Assembly: GCA_021324795.1 (NCBI GenBank)
Contig: JAJPIK010000102.1
Coordinates: 62,001-126,000, forward strand
Direction of reading: 5' to 3'
Source: Chloroflexota bacterium
GTDB lineage: Bacteria > Chloroflexota > UBA6077 > FW602-bin22 > CADDYW01
Length of the DNA: 64,000 nt
The notes under the pieces are model-generated. The model ran no database searches. It was not told where the DNA came from and worked only from the letters and a program-made list of their open reading frames with translations. How positions within the stretch are numbered: the stretch's first letter is position 1; every line of letters starts with the position of its first letter. The translations under genes were made by a program, and so were the position numbers. Below are positions 1-7,629 of the stretch, one piece after another.

Positions 1-679
1 TATAGCGATCAAGCGGCTCTTCGAGCCAGTAGACACCGAGCTTCTCGAGTTCGCGCGCCGTCTGCAACGCGCGCTGCTCGGTCCACACCGGACCAGGCTC
101 CGGCTGGGGCGTTCCCGGTAGCTGGGCCTGGTTCGCGTCGACCAGAATCGTAAAATCGTCACCGACCGAGCGGCGGACCGCGGCGACCTGGGCCAGATCG
201 TCTTTCATCTGCCAATCGTGAATCCGCAACTTGATCGCGCGATAGCCAAGCTCGCGAATGTGCAGCACATCCTCGGCGCGCCGCTCCGGCGCGCGTACCT
301 CGATGCAGCTTGCGTAAGCGGGGACACGATCCTGGTAGCCGCCCCAGAGCTTGTAGACCGGCTGGCCACAGGCCTTGCCGATGATATCCCAGAGCGCGAT
401 CTCGACGCCCCAGCCTCCACCGGCCATCCGGAGGATCTTGGCGTGCTGCTCGATGGCAAACGGATCCTTACCAATGAGCTGAGGCTTGATCCAGCTCTCG
501 AAACGATCGGCCGCTGCGTAGCCGGGGGCTCCGATGCCGGTGATGCCTTCGTCGGTGTGGATCTTGACAATCACTCCACCCCAACGCTGCCAAGTCGAGC
601 CCGGCGCCCAAGCCGGGTGAGCAACGGCCGGCAGCGGCGGGCCGGCCAGGGTAATCATTTCTAGGTCGGTGATCTTCAT
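1..679 (-). CDS. Mandelate racemase / muconate lactonizing enzyme family protein (partial, 3' end off the window)
   Basis: The reverse strand encodes about 226 residues of an enolase-superfamily enzyme that runs off the left edge. The N-terminal capping domain begins MKITDLEMITLAGPP and includes VIVKIHTDEGITGIG. The barrel carries the acid-sugar-dehydratase-like motif AIKLRIHDW (KxR in place of KxK), then the metal-ligand strands ILVDANQAQ and WLEEPLDRY. These Asp and Glu ligands bind Mg2+ in the family; abstraction of an alpha proton from a carboxylate substrate is the family reaction. The start is set by GGAGGA seven bases before ATG 679; another ATG at 686 is out of frame. The substrate cannot be told from this fragment, since the third ligand and the C-terminal catalytic residues are missing. 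It is transcribed away from the MFS gene. Confidence 0.88.
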   Translation of the reverse strand, partial: MKITDLEMITLAGPPLPAVAHPAWAPGSTWQRWGGVIVKIHTDEGITGIGAPGYAAADRFESWIKPQLIGKDPFAIEQHAKILRMAGGGWGVEIALWDIIGKACGQPVYKLWGGYQDRVPAYASCIEVRAPERRAEDVLHIRELGYRAIKLRIHDWQMKDDLAQVAAVRRSVGDDFTILVDANQAQLPGTPQPEPGPVWTEQRALQTARELEKLGVYWLEEPLDRY

Positions 680-714
680 CGGGCATTCCTCCAGGTGATG
701 ATTCCGTGTGAGCG

Positions 715-743
715 ATCATAGCACGCCAGAGCCGGAGTGTCAG
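715..743 (-). promoter_or_regulatory. Sigma-70-type promoter for the left-edge enolase-superfamily gene
   Basis: On the reverse strand a CTGACA -35 box (738-743) is separated by 17 bases from a TATGAT -10 box (715-720). It lies about 35 bases upstream of the ATG at 679. The match to consensus is good, but no experimental support exists. Confidence 0.55.
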
Positions 744-1028
744 CGGGCCGATTCGCCCCAGCACCAGAAGAATTGCCATCTTCCCCAAACGCCTGCAGGC
801 ACTCCCGCGGGAAAACCTGACTTTGTATGAGTTGCCGGTCGGCGGCAACGATCCCTCGCGCCTGCTCGCCTGGCCCACGCACCGGAGCACCGAAAACGAA
901 GACCGGCCCGCTGGAGCTGCTGTTCGATTAGGGCCTGGTTCGCGCTAAAGGTGACCGCGATGACCGGGGCAGGCACGTGACGGCGATCAAAGTCAGGACA
1001 CGGGGGCTCCTGAAGAAGCCGAAATTGT
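744..1028. other. Stretch without a supported gene
   Basis: No reading frame here has both a ribosome binding site and protein-like composition. The open frames on the reverse strand are Arg/Pro-rich and look like GC-driven shadows. It may be decayed coding sequence linked to the small gene at 1029-1415, but no family could be recognised. Confidence 0.4.
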
Positions 1029-1415
1029 CTACCAGGCAGTAACCGAGCGACGGCGTGCCTGGGTTCGATTGGCGTAACTGTTCGCCAGACGGTGCGCCAG
1101 CCTCGGCAGACGGAAACGATTGAGCAACGCATCATTGGGCCTTCGCCAATGCCCCGGGATCCGGATCGTGCCATGCTCGTCGATGACCAGACCGATCCAT
1201 TCGACGGCATCGATCACCTCTTTAGCCATCCGACTCCGCAGCCAGGAACGGGAGACCGTTCCTCCGGCCCGGAGTGTCGCCTGCCGCAAAAGGCTCGCGG
1301 CAATCTCCTGGCCCTCGGGGCTCATGACATTGATACCCTCGTCGATCATGGCCTCCTTGATCAACTGCGCCAGTGGTTGGGAACTGCCTTCCGACAACTG
1401 CTCGAATCTCTTCAC
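1029..1415 (-). CDS. Small uncharacterised protein
   Basis: This 128-residue frame starts at GTG 1415 with a weak AAGGGAA about ten bases upstream. The first 80 residues look like a real helical protein (PLAQLIKEAMIDEGINVM, EIAASLLRQATLRAG), followed by EVIDAVEWIGLVIDEHGTI. The C-terminus is Arg-rich (NRTQARRRS) and may be out of its original frame. I do not recognise the family. It may be a remnant of a longer gene, because the following 300 bases toward the enolase-family gene have no clear coding content. An opposite-strand frame covers nearly the same bases and looks less protein-like. Confidence 0.35.
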   Translation of the reverse strand: MKRFEQLSEGSSQPLAQLIKEAMIDEGINVMSPEGQEIAASLLRQATLRAGGTVSRSWLRSRMAKEVIDAVEWIGLVIDEHGTIRIPGHWRRPNDALLNRFRLPRLAHRLANSYANRTQARRRSVTAW

Positions 1416-1710
1416 GTCAACTATTCCCTTCTTCCCTCATCCCGAAACTAACTGCCTATCGTTCTACCCGATTCGCAGGGCGATCGCTTTCTCCGGTTGT
1501 CGCCCTTTAATCAATGCAACCCCAGAATATATCCTCTAGTCCTCTAGCACAATAGCCCGGTAGTCCTCTTTACGGCCGAGCAGTCTAGGATACTTTTCCT
1601 ATTGGGAAGTGAAAAGATGCCGGCCGAAGGCTTCTCCTTACCTACGACTGACTAGCTCCCACTCGTCCAGAGAAACCTGCCATTCCGGTACGGGTAAGGC
1701 CGCGGATAAA
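1416..1710. other. Intergenic region upstream of the MFS promoter
   Basis: No gene is apparent. The only structure noticed is a short direct repeat TCCTCTAG near 1533-1548. The stretch is more AT-rich than its surroundings. Confidence 0.4.
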
Positions 1711-1739
1711 TTGACTTTCTCGGCAAGGTCTTGTATTCT
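1711..1739 (+). promoter_or_regulatory. Sigma-70-type promoter of the MFS gene
   Basis: TTGACT (1711-1716) and TATTCT (1734-1739) are separated by exactly 17 bases. They lie about 60 bases before the TTG start at 1801. Confidence 0.65.
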
Positions 1740-1800
1740 TCGCGGCATCCGGCGCAGTGCCAATTCGACACAGCAACCGTGATAGGAAAGGAGATTCCTT

Positions 1801-3138
1801 TTGGAGGTATCATCAGTTGGCGGGCTCGCTCGGCTCGACGTAGCGAAAATGAACTCGCTTCATCGCCGAGCCCTTTTCCTGGTCAGCCTGGGCGAATTCA
1901 TTGATGGCTATGATCTCCTGGTCATGGGCGGCGCACTGCTCCTTCTGGTTCCCCAATTCAAGCTCACGCCAGCGCAGGTTGGTTTGCTGGGATCGGCAGC
2001 CTTCCTGGGAGCAGCGGTTGGCCTGGTGGTATTCGGAGATATGTCCGACCGGGTCGGTCGGCGAGCTATCTTTATTTTCAATCTGATCGCCTTCGTCATC
2101 TTTGCGATCCTCTCGGCTTTTATCACAGACATTACCCAGCTTTTTATTGCTCGCTTTATCGTCGGCATCGCGGTTGGCGCGGATATACCCACGAGCACCG
2201 CGTTCCTTGCCGAGATGTCGCCAAGCCGCATGCGCGGCGCATTACTCGGCGCGCTGCCCAACATCACCTGGACGGTCGGCGCTTTCACAGCGACGATTCT
2301 CGGATTCTTCCTGCTTGGTGTTGGCCCTGATGCCTGGCGTTGGATGTTCGGTCTAGCAGCCATCCCAGCGCTTATCGTTTTGCTCGGTCGGCAAACCTTA
2401 CCAGAGTCGCCACGTTGGTTAATTAGTCGCGGCCGCTTCGACGAAGCACGAAGCGTCCTCGAACGCCTCGGCATTACCAATCCGGATCTTTCCGCCTATA
2501 CCGCAGAAAAGTCACGCTTCAGTGAGCTCTTCGGCCCGAAGCTGCGCAGTCGGACGATTTGGGTCTCGGTGATCTTTGGCCTCAATTGCCTAGCCGGGCC
2601 GATCTCGACCATTGCAACCCCCTTCATCCTGAAATACGTTGGCCTGGTCGATACGCGGAGCGCCTTACTGTTTTCCGGGGTCGTCTGGATCTTCAATTTC
2701 CTCGGCGCTTCTTCCAGCTTCTTTCTGATCGATCGCCTGGGGCGCAAGAAACTATCGGTCCTCTCGATGGTACCCGGGGGCTTGCTCGCCGTCGGGATTG
2801 CCCTGTTTGGCGTGGGCAACCCAAAGGTGATGGTGCCGCTATTCTTCCTATTTGGCTATTTCGTCTGGCTGGGTGCCCCCAGTCTGCAATGGGCATGGTC
2901 GTCCGAACTTTTCCCAACGCGCGTCCGGGGGAGGAGCCAGGGAGTCTGCAACGCGGTCTGCCGCATCATGATCGCGGCAAATACCTTCATCATTCCAGTC
3001 GGGCTTGCCACCGTTGGATTCACTCCAACGATTCTGCTTCTCTCGATACCACTCTTTCTCTACGCACTGATTACCTGGACCATTCCCTTCTTCGAGACCA
3101 AAGGGAAGTCTCTCGAAGAGCTTGCGGTGGGAGGCTAG
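1801..3138 (+). CDS. MFS transporter, sugar/metabolite-proton symporter type
   Basis: A 445-residue inner-membrane transporter with about twelve predicted hydrophobic segments. Family signatures are clear: GDMSDRVGRRAIF in the first inter-domain loop, PESPRWLISRGR at the start of the central loop, and DRLGRKKLSVLS in the second half. These place it in the sugar-porter / aromatic-acid-symporter branch of the Major Facilitator Superfamily; the substrate is unknown. The TTG start at 1801 is supported by AAAGGAG eight bases upstream. The ATG at 1849 (MNSLHRRALF) would also leave a complete first helix but has no ribosome binding site. It converges with the pucR-like gene, so it may supply the neighbouring catabolic locus, but this is only positional. 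Confidence 0.9.
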   Translation: MEVSSVGGLARLDVAKMNSLHRRALFLVSLGEFIDGYDLLVMGGALLLLVPQFKLTPAQVGLLGSAAFLGAAVGLVVFGDMSDRVGRRAIFIFNLIAFVIFAILSAFITDITQLFIARFIVGIAVGADIPTSTAFLAEMSPSRMRGALLGALPNITWTVGAFTATILGFFLLGVGPDAWRWMFGLAAIPALIVLLGRQTLPESPRWLISRGRFDEARSVLERLGITNPDLSAYTAEKSRFSELFGPKLRSRTIWVSVIFGLNCLAGPISTIATPFILKYVGLVDTRSALLFSGVVWIFNFLGASSSFFLIDRLGRKKLSVLSMVPGGLLAVGIALFGVGNPKVMVPLFFLFGYFVWLGAPSLQWAWSSELFPTRVRGRSQGVCNAVCRIMIAANTFIIPVGLATVGFTPTILLLSIPLFLYALITWTIPFFETKGKSLEELAVGG

Positions 3139-3207
3139 CTCGGTTCGCCGTCGATTTCCTGCCGCGCGGAACGCCAGTGGCTGCCCGACTTCGTCGTCTA
3201 AACTGCC

Positions 3208-4950
3208 CTAACCTCGCAGGCGCCGCGCCCTCAAAGCCAGCGCCAGGCTGAGGCAACGGTCGAGGTCGTCGACGAAAGGCCCGAGGATCGATTCGATCCG
3301 GTCGAGTCGATGCTTGAGGGTATTGTAATGGACGAAGAGGGTGCGGGCAGTGAGCACACCGTTGCGGCTGCAATTGAGGAAGGTCTCGAGGGTTTGGACG
3401 AGGTTAGTGTGGTGGGCAACGTCGTATGCCAGTAGACGACCGATCGTTTGCTCACAGAACTCGTTCAGCTCGGCCTCGGGACAACTGACGAGCAAGCGAT
3501 CTAGGCCAAGCTCTCGGAAGAGCCAGATCTGGCCCGAGCGCTGGGCTCGCTTACCGACGGCAAGGGCGCGCAAGGCTTCGGCGTGGCTGTCAGCGAGCTC
3601 GAGTGGGTCTTCGCAAACGCGTCCGATGCCAATGCTCACCGCGACCTCCGGCAGTCGACGCTGAGCTTCCCGCTGGATCTCGGCCGCGCATTCCTTGAGG
3701 AGCACAGGACGGTTCGGATCGGCAGCCAGTAGCGCAGCAATGCCGAAACTGCGCTCCCAGACGATCGCCCGCCGACCGAGCGCAGCCATGGCCGCTTCCG
3801 CCAAACGATGACTGATCCGTTGGGTCGCCGTGGGATCCGCTGGCATTCCCGTCGATTTCCCCGCATCGTTCGTTTCGATCTCGGCCACCAGCACGGCGCG
3901 GGGAATCCCGAGGTCCCAGCCAAAAGTGACCGCGTGCTCAAGGAGGCGACTGCGATCGTGGGTGTGGCCATTGACCAGCTCCTCCAGACAGATCACCTGA
4001 AAGCGCCGGTCGGCAGCCGCAATCGCCCGCTCTTGAACAAGCCGCAGGGCCGCGACCGTCGTGGCGTGCTCCAGAGCGATGAGCTCTGCCTCGCCCAGCA
4101 TGCCCGGCTCGGCCTGGACAACGACGGCGCCGTAGAGCTCATCGCTCACCCGAATCGGCTGCACCACCGCGTCATACTCGCCGTGATCTCCCTCGAAACG
4201 CTGCCAGCGCGGGCCAAAGTCACCCTCGGCAGCATCCAAAGGACTGACACTCAGCTTGAGGGCATTGGGTTCCCTCCCCCCTATTCCCTTTCCCGCCGAG
4301 TGGGAGAAGGCACCCAGAGAGTACCCGAGCCGCGGCTGACGAGGCGAGTGCCTTCCCAACAGCGGATCAACTGATCCCCCCTGCTCTCCGAAATCGGGCG
4401 ACCTCGCCAGTAGTGAGCCATCTGGGCGGACAATGCCGACTGGGTGGGCGACGAGCTCGCTTAGCGCCAGGGCAATCTCGCGCAGGCCGCCACCGGCCAG
4501 GGCGATCTGAGTAAATCGACGGTGGATCGTCGCCGATTGCTCGAGGCGTAGGGCCTGGACGTTGAGAATAACGCCAAGCACCGCGTTGATCACGTCGTCA
4601 AACGACGTCTCGAGGGGAAGTTGGATCACGGGGAAGGCGAGAGCGTCGGCCGCTTCGAGCATGGCTGGCGGAATCTGATCGAGATAACGCGCCGGCTTAA
4701 TCGCCAGGCCAGCCAATCCACGCTGAGCTAGGCGCGGGACGAGCGATTCGAGGGCAGCGCGCTTATCTCGTAATGGATAGGCCGTGGTGAGAAGAAGCTG
4801 GTCCGGCTTCACCCAGGCCAGGATATCGGGTACTTCCATGACGTTCACGTAGCGAACCCGACGATCCAAACCAGCCACGCCGGCAACGATCCGCGCTTGT
4901 TCCAAGGGCGCGAGCTTTAGCACCTCGCGCAAGGGGACCCCATCATTCAT
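3208..4950 (-). CDS. PucR/CdaR-family transcriptional regulator
   Basis: A 580-residue regulator. Residues 1-125 are the PucR N-terminal ligand-sensing domain (VPLREVLKLAPLEQARIVAG, ILAWVKPDQLLLTTAYPL). The middle holds a GGDEF-like CdaR region, and the last 65 residues are the HTH_30 DNA-binding domain (RTLFVHYNTLKHRLDRIESIL). In Bacillus PucR controls purine catabolism. Here the gene is divergent from the carbamoyltransferase operon, with palindromic operator candidates in the gap, so it probably controls that operon and itself. A short Pro/Gly/Ser-rich segment around residues 210-228 (GAFSHSAGKGIGGREP) is encoded by a palindromic element at 4266-4316 and looks like an in-frame insertion. 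Confidence 0.9.
   Translation of the reverse strand: MNDGVPLREVLKLAPLEQARIVAGVAGLDRRVRYVNVMEVPDILAWVKPDQLLLTTAYPLRDKRAALESLVPRLAQRGLAGLAIKPARYLDQIPPAMLEAADALAFPVIQLPLETSFDDVINAVLGVILNVQALRLEQSATIHRRFTQIALAGGGLREIALALSELVAHPVGIVRPDGSLLARSPDFGEQGGSVDPLLGRHSPRQPRLGYSLGAFSHSAGKGIGGREPNALKLSVSPLDAAEGDFGPRWQRFEGDHGEYDAVVQPIRVSDELYGAVVVQAEPGMLGEAELIALEHATTVAALRLVQERAIAAADRRFQVICLEELVNGHTHDRSRLLEHAVTFGWDLGIPRAVLVAEIETNDAGKSTGMPADPTATQRISHRLAEAAMAALGRRAIVWERSFGIAALLAADPNRPVLLKECAAEIQREAQRRLPEVAVSIGIGRVCEDPLELADSHAEALRALAVGKRAQRSGQIWLFRELGLDRLLVSCPEAELNEFCEQTIGRLLAYDVAHHTNLVQTLETFLNCSRNGVLTARTLFVHYNTLKHRLDRIESILGPFVDDLDRCLSLALALRARRLRG
4266..4316. repeat. Dispersed palindromic element, copy 1 (inside the pucR-like gene)
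   Basis: A C-rich run leads to CCTTTCCCGC, then a CGA loop and GTGGGAGAAGG, forming an imperfect hairpin. It resembles the copies at 5364, 45671 and 49365. It lies within the regulator reading frame and keeps it open. Confidence 0.55.
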
Positions 4951-4963
4951 CGCATGCTCATTG

Positions 4964-4975
4964 TAGCACGTGCTA
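4964..4975. promoter_or_regulatory. Palindromic operator candidate next to the pucR-like start
   Basis: TAGCACGTGCTA is a perfect 12-base palindrome 14 bases upstream of the pucR-like ATG. Its last bases run into TACAAT on the reverse strand, a plausible -10 box, so binding there would fit autorepression. Which protein binds is inference. Confidence 0.55.
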
Positions 4976-4993
4976 TATCGTACAAGGTGTCTG

Positions 4994-5053
4994 CGTCATT
5001 GTGAGCGCGGCATAATCATTTACCCTTTTTCGAGTGAGTCGCTCACAATGACG
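4994..5053. promoter_or_regulatory. 14-base perfect inverted repeat in the divergent promoter region
   Basis: CGTCATTGTGAGCG (4994-5007) is repeated inverted as CGCTCACAATGACG (5040-5053), with a 32-base spacer that contains CATAAT (5011-5016), a possible -10 box for the operon. The right arm includes the ATG at 5048. It could be a regulator site or, if both arms are transcribed, a hairpin masking the start codon. Confidence 0.6.
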
Positions 5054-6079
5054 AGTCCGTATACCCCGAGTAGGATAACGTCAGTCAAACGAGAAGCAGG
5101 CAGATTGACAAAGGTGAACCAGCTATTCTGGGAAGCGGGCTTGATTAGTCAGGCAATCGTGCCGCTGTTCGAACGTAACCAACGGATCGGTCGCGTTCAC
5201 AGCGTCTTTCGCCGGGCGGTGAACATTGTCTTCGATGGTACGTTAATCACGGTGACTCTGCCGGAGCTTGGCACGATGCCGAATGGCATCGTCGTCGAGG
5301 GAGACCGCGACTTCCAGGCACTCGGCATTGAAGTTGGGATGAAGGTCGTTTTGCGCGGAGCATCCTCTCCCCCTACCCCTTTCTCCCCTACGGAGGGAGA
5401 AGGAGGACTGGTCTTTCCCGACGCGCTTCTAACGATTGGTCTTCGTCACGCGACCAGATGGTCGCCGCGTCTCTCACAGATAGGTCCAGGAAAGCCGTCG
5501 ATTAAGCGGCGAGTCAACCTCGATCGGGCCATGGCCCTCGCCGCCGCGCGCGCGCCGCACCGTGGCTTTGGTCCGTTGCTCGCCCTGCTCGCCCCTTCGG
5601 GTCTTTCGGCCGCGAGTGCAACGATTCCTCCAATGTGCGAATACGCCTATCAAAAGATTGTCGGGGTCATCCGGGCGATCGAGCAGGAAGACTTGGCCAT
5701 GGCGATCGAGGCGGCGGAGATGCTGATCGGCTTAGGCGATGGGCTGACTCCTTCCGGTGATGACTTCCTGGTCGGCTTCGGGGCAGCGATTGCCGCCGTC
5801 GGTCAGCCCTTGGCAGCGCGATTTCTCGAATGCTGTGCCGAGCTTGCCCGCGTGCGCACGACGTTCGTGGGCGCAGCCTTGCTCGCCCACGCCGCGCGCG
5901 GCGAATACACCGCGCGGCTTAAGGCGCTTTTGACAACCCTGCTGACCGGAACCGAACGCGACGTGGCCGAGCAGATTCCGATCGTCCTCGCTTGGGGCAG
6001 CACCTCCGGTGCGGATCTCCTCCTCGGTGTACTCGTCGGCTTGGTCGTCGGCATACGACGACCGGTAGAGGCGTTATGA
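5048..6079 (+). CDS. DUF2877 protein, oxamate carbamoyltransferase subunit AllH-like
   Basis: About 343 residues matching the DUF2877 family, the AllH (YlbF) subunit of the E. coli oxamate carbamoyltransferase AllFGH. The diagnostic C-terminal segment is MLIGLGDGLTPSGDDFLVGFGAA, followed by a helical tail. The first gene of the operon, it overlaps fdrA by four bases (ATGA at 6076). The start is uncertain: ATG 5048 lies inside an inverted repeat and lacks a ribosome binding site, and the frame is open upstream to a GTG at 4970. Residues around 106-121 (SSPPTPFSPTEGEGG) are low-complexity and encoded by a palindromic element, so they look inserted into the normal fold. Confidence 0.82.
   Translation: MTSPYTPSRITSVKREAGRLTKVNQLFWEAGLISQAIVPLFERNQRIGRVHSVFRRAVNIVFDGTLITVTLPELGTMPNGIVVEGDRDFQALGIEVGMKVVLRGASSPPTPFSPTEGEGGLVFPDALLTIGLRHATRWSPRLSQIGPGKPSIKRRVNLDRAMALAAARAPHRGFGPLLALLAPSGLSAASATIPPMCEYAYQKIVGVIRAIEQEDLAMAIEAAEMLIGLGDGLTPSGDDFLVGFGAAIAAVGQPLAARFLECCAELARVRTTFVGAALLAHAARGEYTARLKALLTTLLTGTERDVAEQIPIVLAWGSTSGADLLLGVLVGLVVGIRRPVEAL
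5364..5406. repeat. Dispersed palindromic element, copy 2 (inside the DUF2877 gene)
   Basis: A C-rich run ending in CCTTTCTCCC is followed by a short loop and AGGGAGAAGG, an imperfect hairpin like the copy 1.1 kb away in the divergent gene. The reading frame passes through it without a stop. Confidence 0.55.
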
Positions 6080-7629
6080 CAAAGGCGATCGCGCGCGTGC
6101 TGGTGTTCCCCCACACCTACCGCGACTCGGTGGAGATGATGCGGCTGGCAAGTCTGATCGAGCGTGAGCCGGGGGTGAAGCAGGTTGCCGCGGTCATGGC
6201 GACCCCCGCCAACCGCGCGCTCCTTGAACCGTCCGGGCTTCTGATTGGCGCCGCGCGTCAGGCCGGTCCAGATGACTTGGTGATCGCTGTGCTGGCTGCC
6301 GACGAAAACGCCGCGACCGCCGCGCTCACGCGAGCTCAGACTCTGCTCGCCGGCCAAGCTGAGTTGAGTACTGGCGATAGCCTGAATGAGCCGCCAGCGT
6401 CACGCTCACTCGACGGAGCGGTGGATGCGCTCCCCGGTGCCAACCTCGCGCTGATCTCGGTGCCGGGACCATACGCCGCGGCCGAGGCGCTCAAGGCACT
6501 GAAGCGGGGGCTCAACGTCTTCCTCTTTAGCGATAACGTGACGCTCGACGACGAAGTCAGGCTGAAGCGCCTGGCGATCGAGCGCGGACTGCTCTTGATG
6601 GGACCGGACTGCGGGACGGCAATCCTGGACGGCATTCCGGTCGGCTTCGCCAACGTGGTTCGAACCGGGCCAATCGGCGTGATCAGCGCTTCGGGTACCG
6701 GTCTCCAATCGGTCACCTGCTTGATCGATCGCCAGGGCTCGGGGATCTCTCAGGCGATTGGCGTGGGCGGACGGGATCTGTCAGCGGCGGTAGGCGGCCT
6801 GATGATGTGTGAAGGGATCCAGCGGCTCGGTCGCGATCCGGAGACCCGGATCATCGTGCTGATCTCGAAACCACCTTCGGCAGCAGGATTGGCTAACGTG
6901 GGGAATGCCGTGTCGTCGATTGGCAAACCAGTTGTCGCCTGTTTCATCGGCGCTCCGCCCGGCTCGCTCAAAAGATTTGGTTTGGAGCAGGTCGATACCC
7001 TTGAAGAGGCCGCCCGACTCGCCGTGGCGCTGAGTGGCAATGCTGCTTCAGATAGGCTGGCGATCGATTGCGCAGCATACCCGGCGCCTTCCCAGCCATT
7101 CCCCTTTACGTCGGGTCAGCGCTTTGTGCGCGGACTTTTCGCCGGGGGAACGTTGGCCCATGAAGCGCATCTCCTTTTGCGTGAACGGCTCGGTCTGGTC
7201 GCGGAGATTGAAGAAGGAAATCCCGGCAACGTAGGCGGTCACGCGGTTGTCGACCTCGGGGCCGACGCTTTTACCGTTGGCCGCGCCCATCCAATGATCG
7301 ACGCACGTTTACGCGCCGAGTGGATCGTCGCCACTGCGCACGACCCCAGCGTCGCGGTGATTCTCTTCGACGTGATTCTCGGGTTCGGCTCGCATGCTGA
7401 CCCAGCCGGGACACTTCAGCCAGCTATTCTCGAAGCCCAGCGGGTTGCCGCCGCCGACGGACGGATGCTCGCGTTCATTGCCTCGGTCTGCGGTACGACG
7501 GCTGATCCACAGGGGCTGGCACTCCAAGAAGACAAACTACGGAGTGCCGGGGTTTGGGTCGCGCCGAGCAACGCGGCAGCGGCGCGTTGGACCTTGGCCG
7601 CGCTCGGGGAGGATCGGAAAGGTGACTGA
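6076..7629 (+). CDS. fdrA: FdrA-family acyl-CoA-synthetase-like protein (AllF-type carbamoyltransferase subunit)
   Basis: A 517-residue protein of the FdrA family, related to the succinyl-CoA synthetase alpha fold. The CoA-ligase-like Rossmann segment GPDCGTAILDGIPVGFANVV, the GVISASGTGLQSV loop and GVGGRDLSAAVGG are characteristic. In E. coli FdrA is the AllF subunit of oxamate carbamoyltransferase, acting with AllG and AllH in anaerobic allantoin use. The ATG at 6076 overlaps the upstream stop codon in ATGA, which indicates translational coupling. Length is close to the E. coli protein (about 555). The substrate here need not be oxalurate; the same three-subunit unit occurs in other bacteria without allantoin genes. 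Confidence 0.88.
   Translation: MTKAIARVLVFPHTYRDSVEMMRLASLIEREPGVKQVAAVMATPANRALLEPSGLLIGAARQAGPDDLVIAVLAADENAATAALTRAQTLLAGQAELSTGDSLNEPPASRSLDGAVDALPGANLALISVPGPYAAAEALKALKRGLNVFLFSDNVTLDDEVRLKRLAIERGLLLMGPDCGTAILDGIPVGFANVVRTGPIGVISASGTGLQSVTCLIDRQGSGISQAIGVGGRDLSAAVGGLMMCEGIQRLGRDPETRIIVLISKPPSAAGLANVGNAVSSIGKPVVACFIGAPPGSLKRFGLEQVDTLEEAARLAVALSGNAASDRLAIDCAAYPAPSQPFPFTSGQRFVRGLFAGGTLAHEAHLLLRERLGLVAEIEEGNPGNVGGHAVVDLGADAFTVGRAHPMIDARLRAEWIVATAHDPSVAVILFDVILGFGSHADPAGTLQPAILEAQRVAAADGRMLAFIASVCGTTADPQGLALQEDKLRSAGVWVAPSNAAAARWTLAALGEDRKGD

Noticed and set aside
1092-1451. Forward-strand frame over 1092-1451
   Set aside because: It overlaps the more protein-like reverse frame 1029-1415 and has no ribosome binding site.
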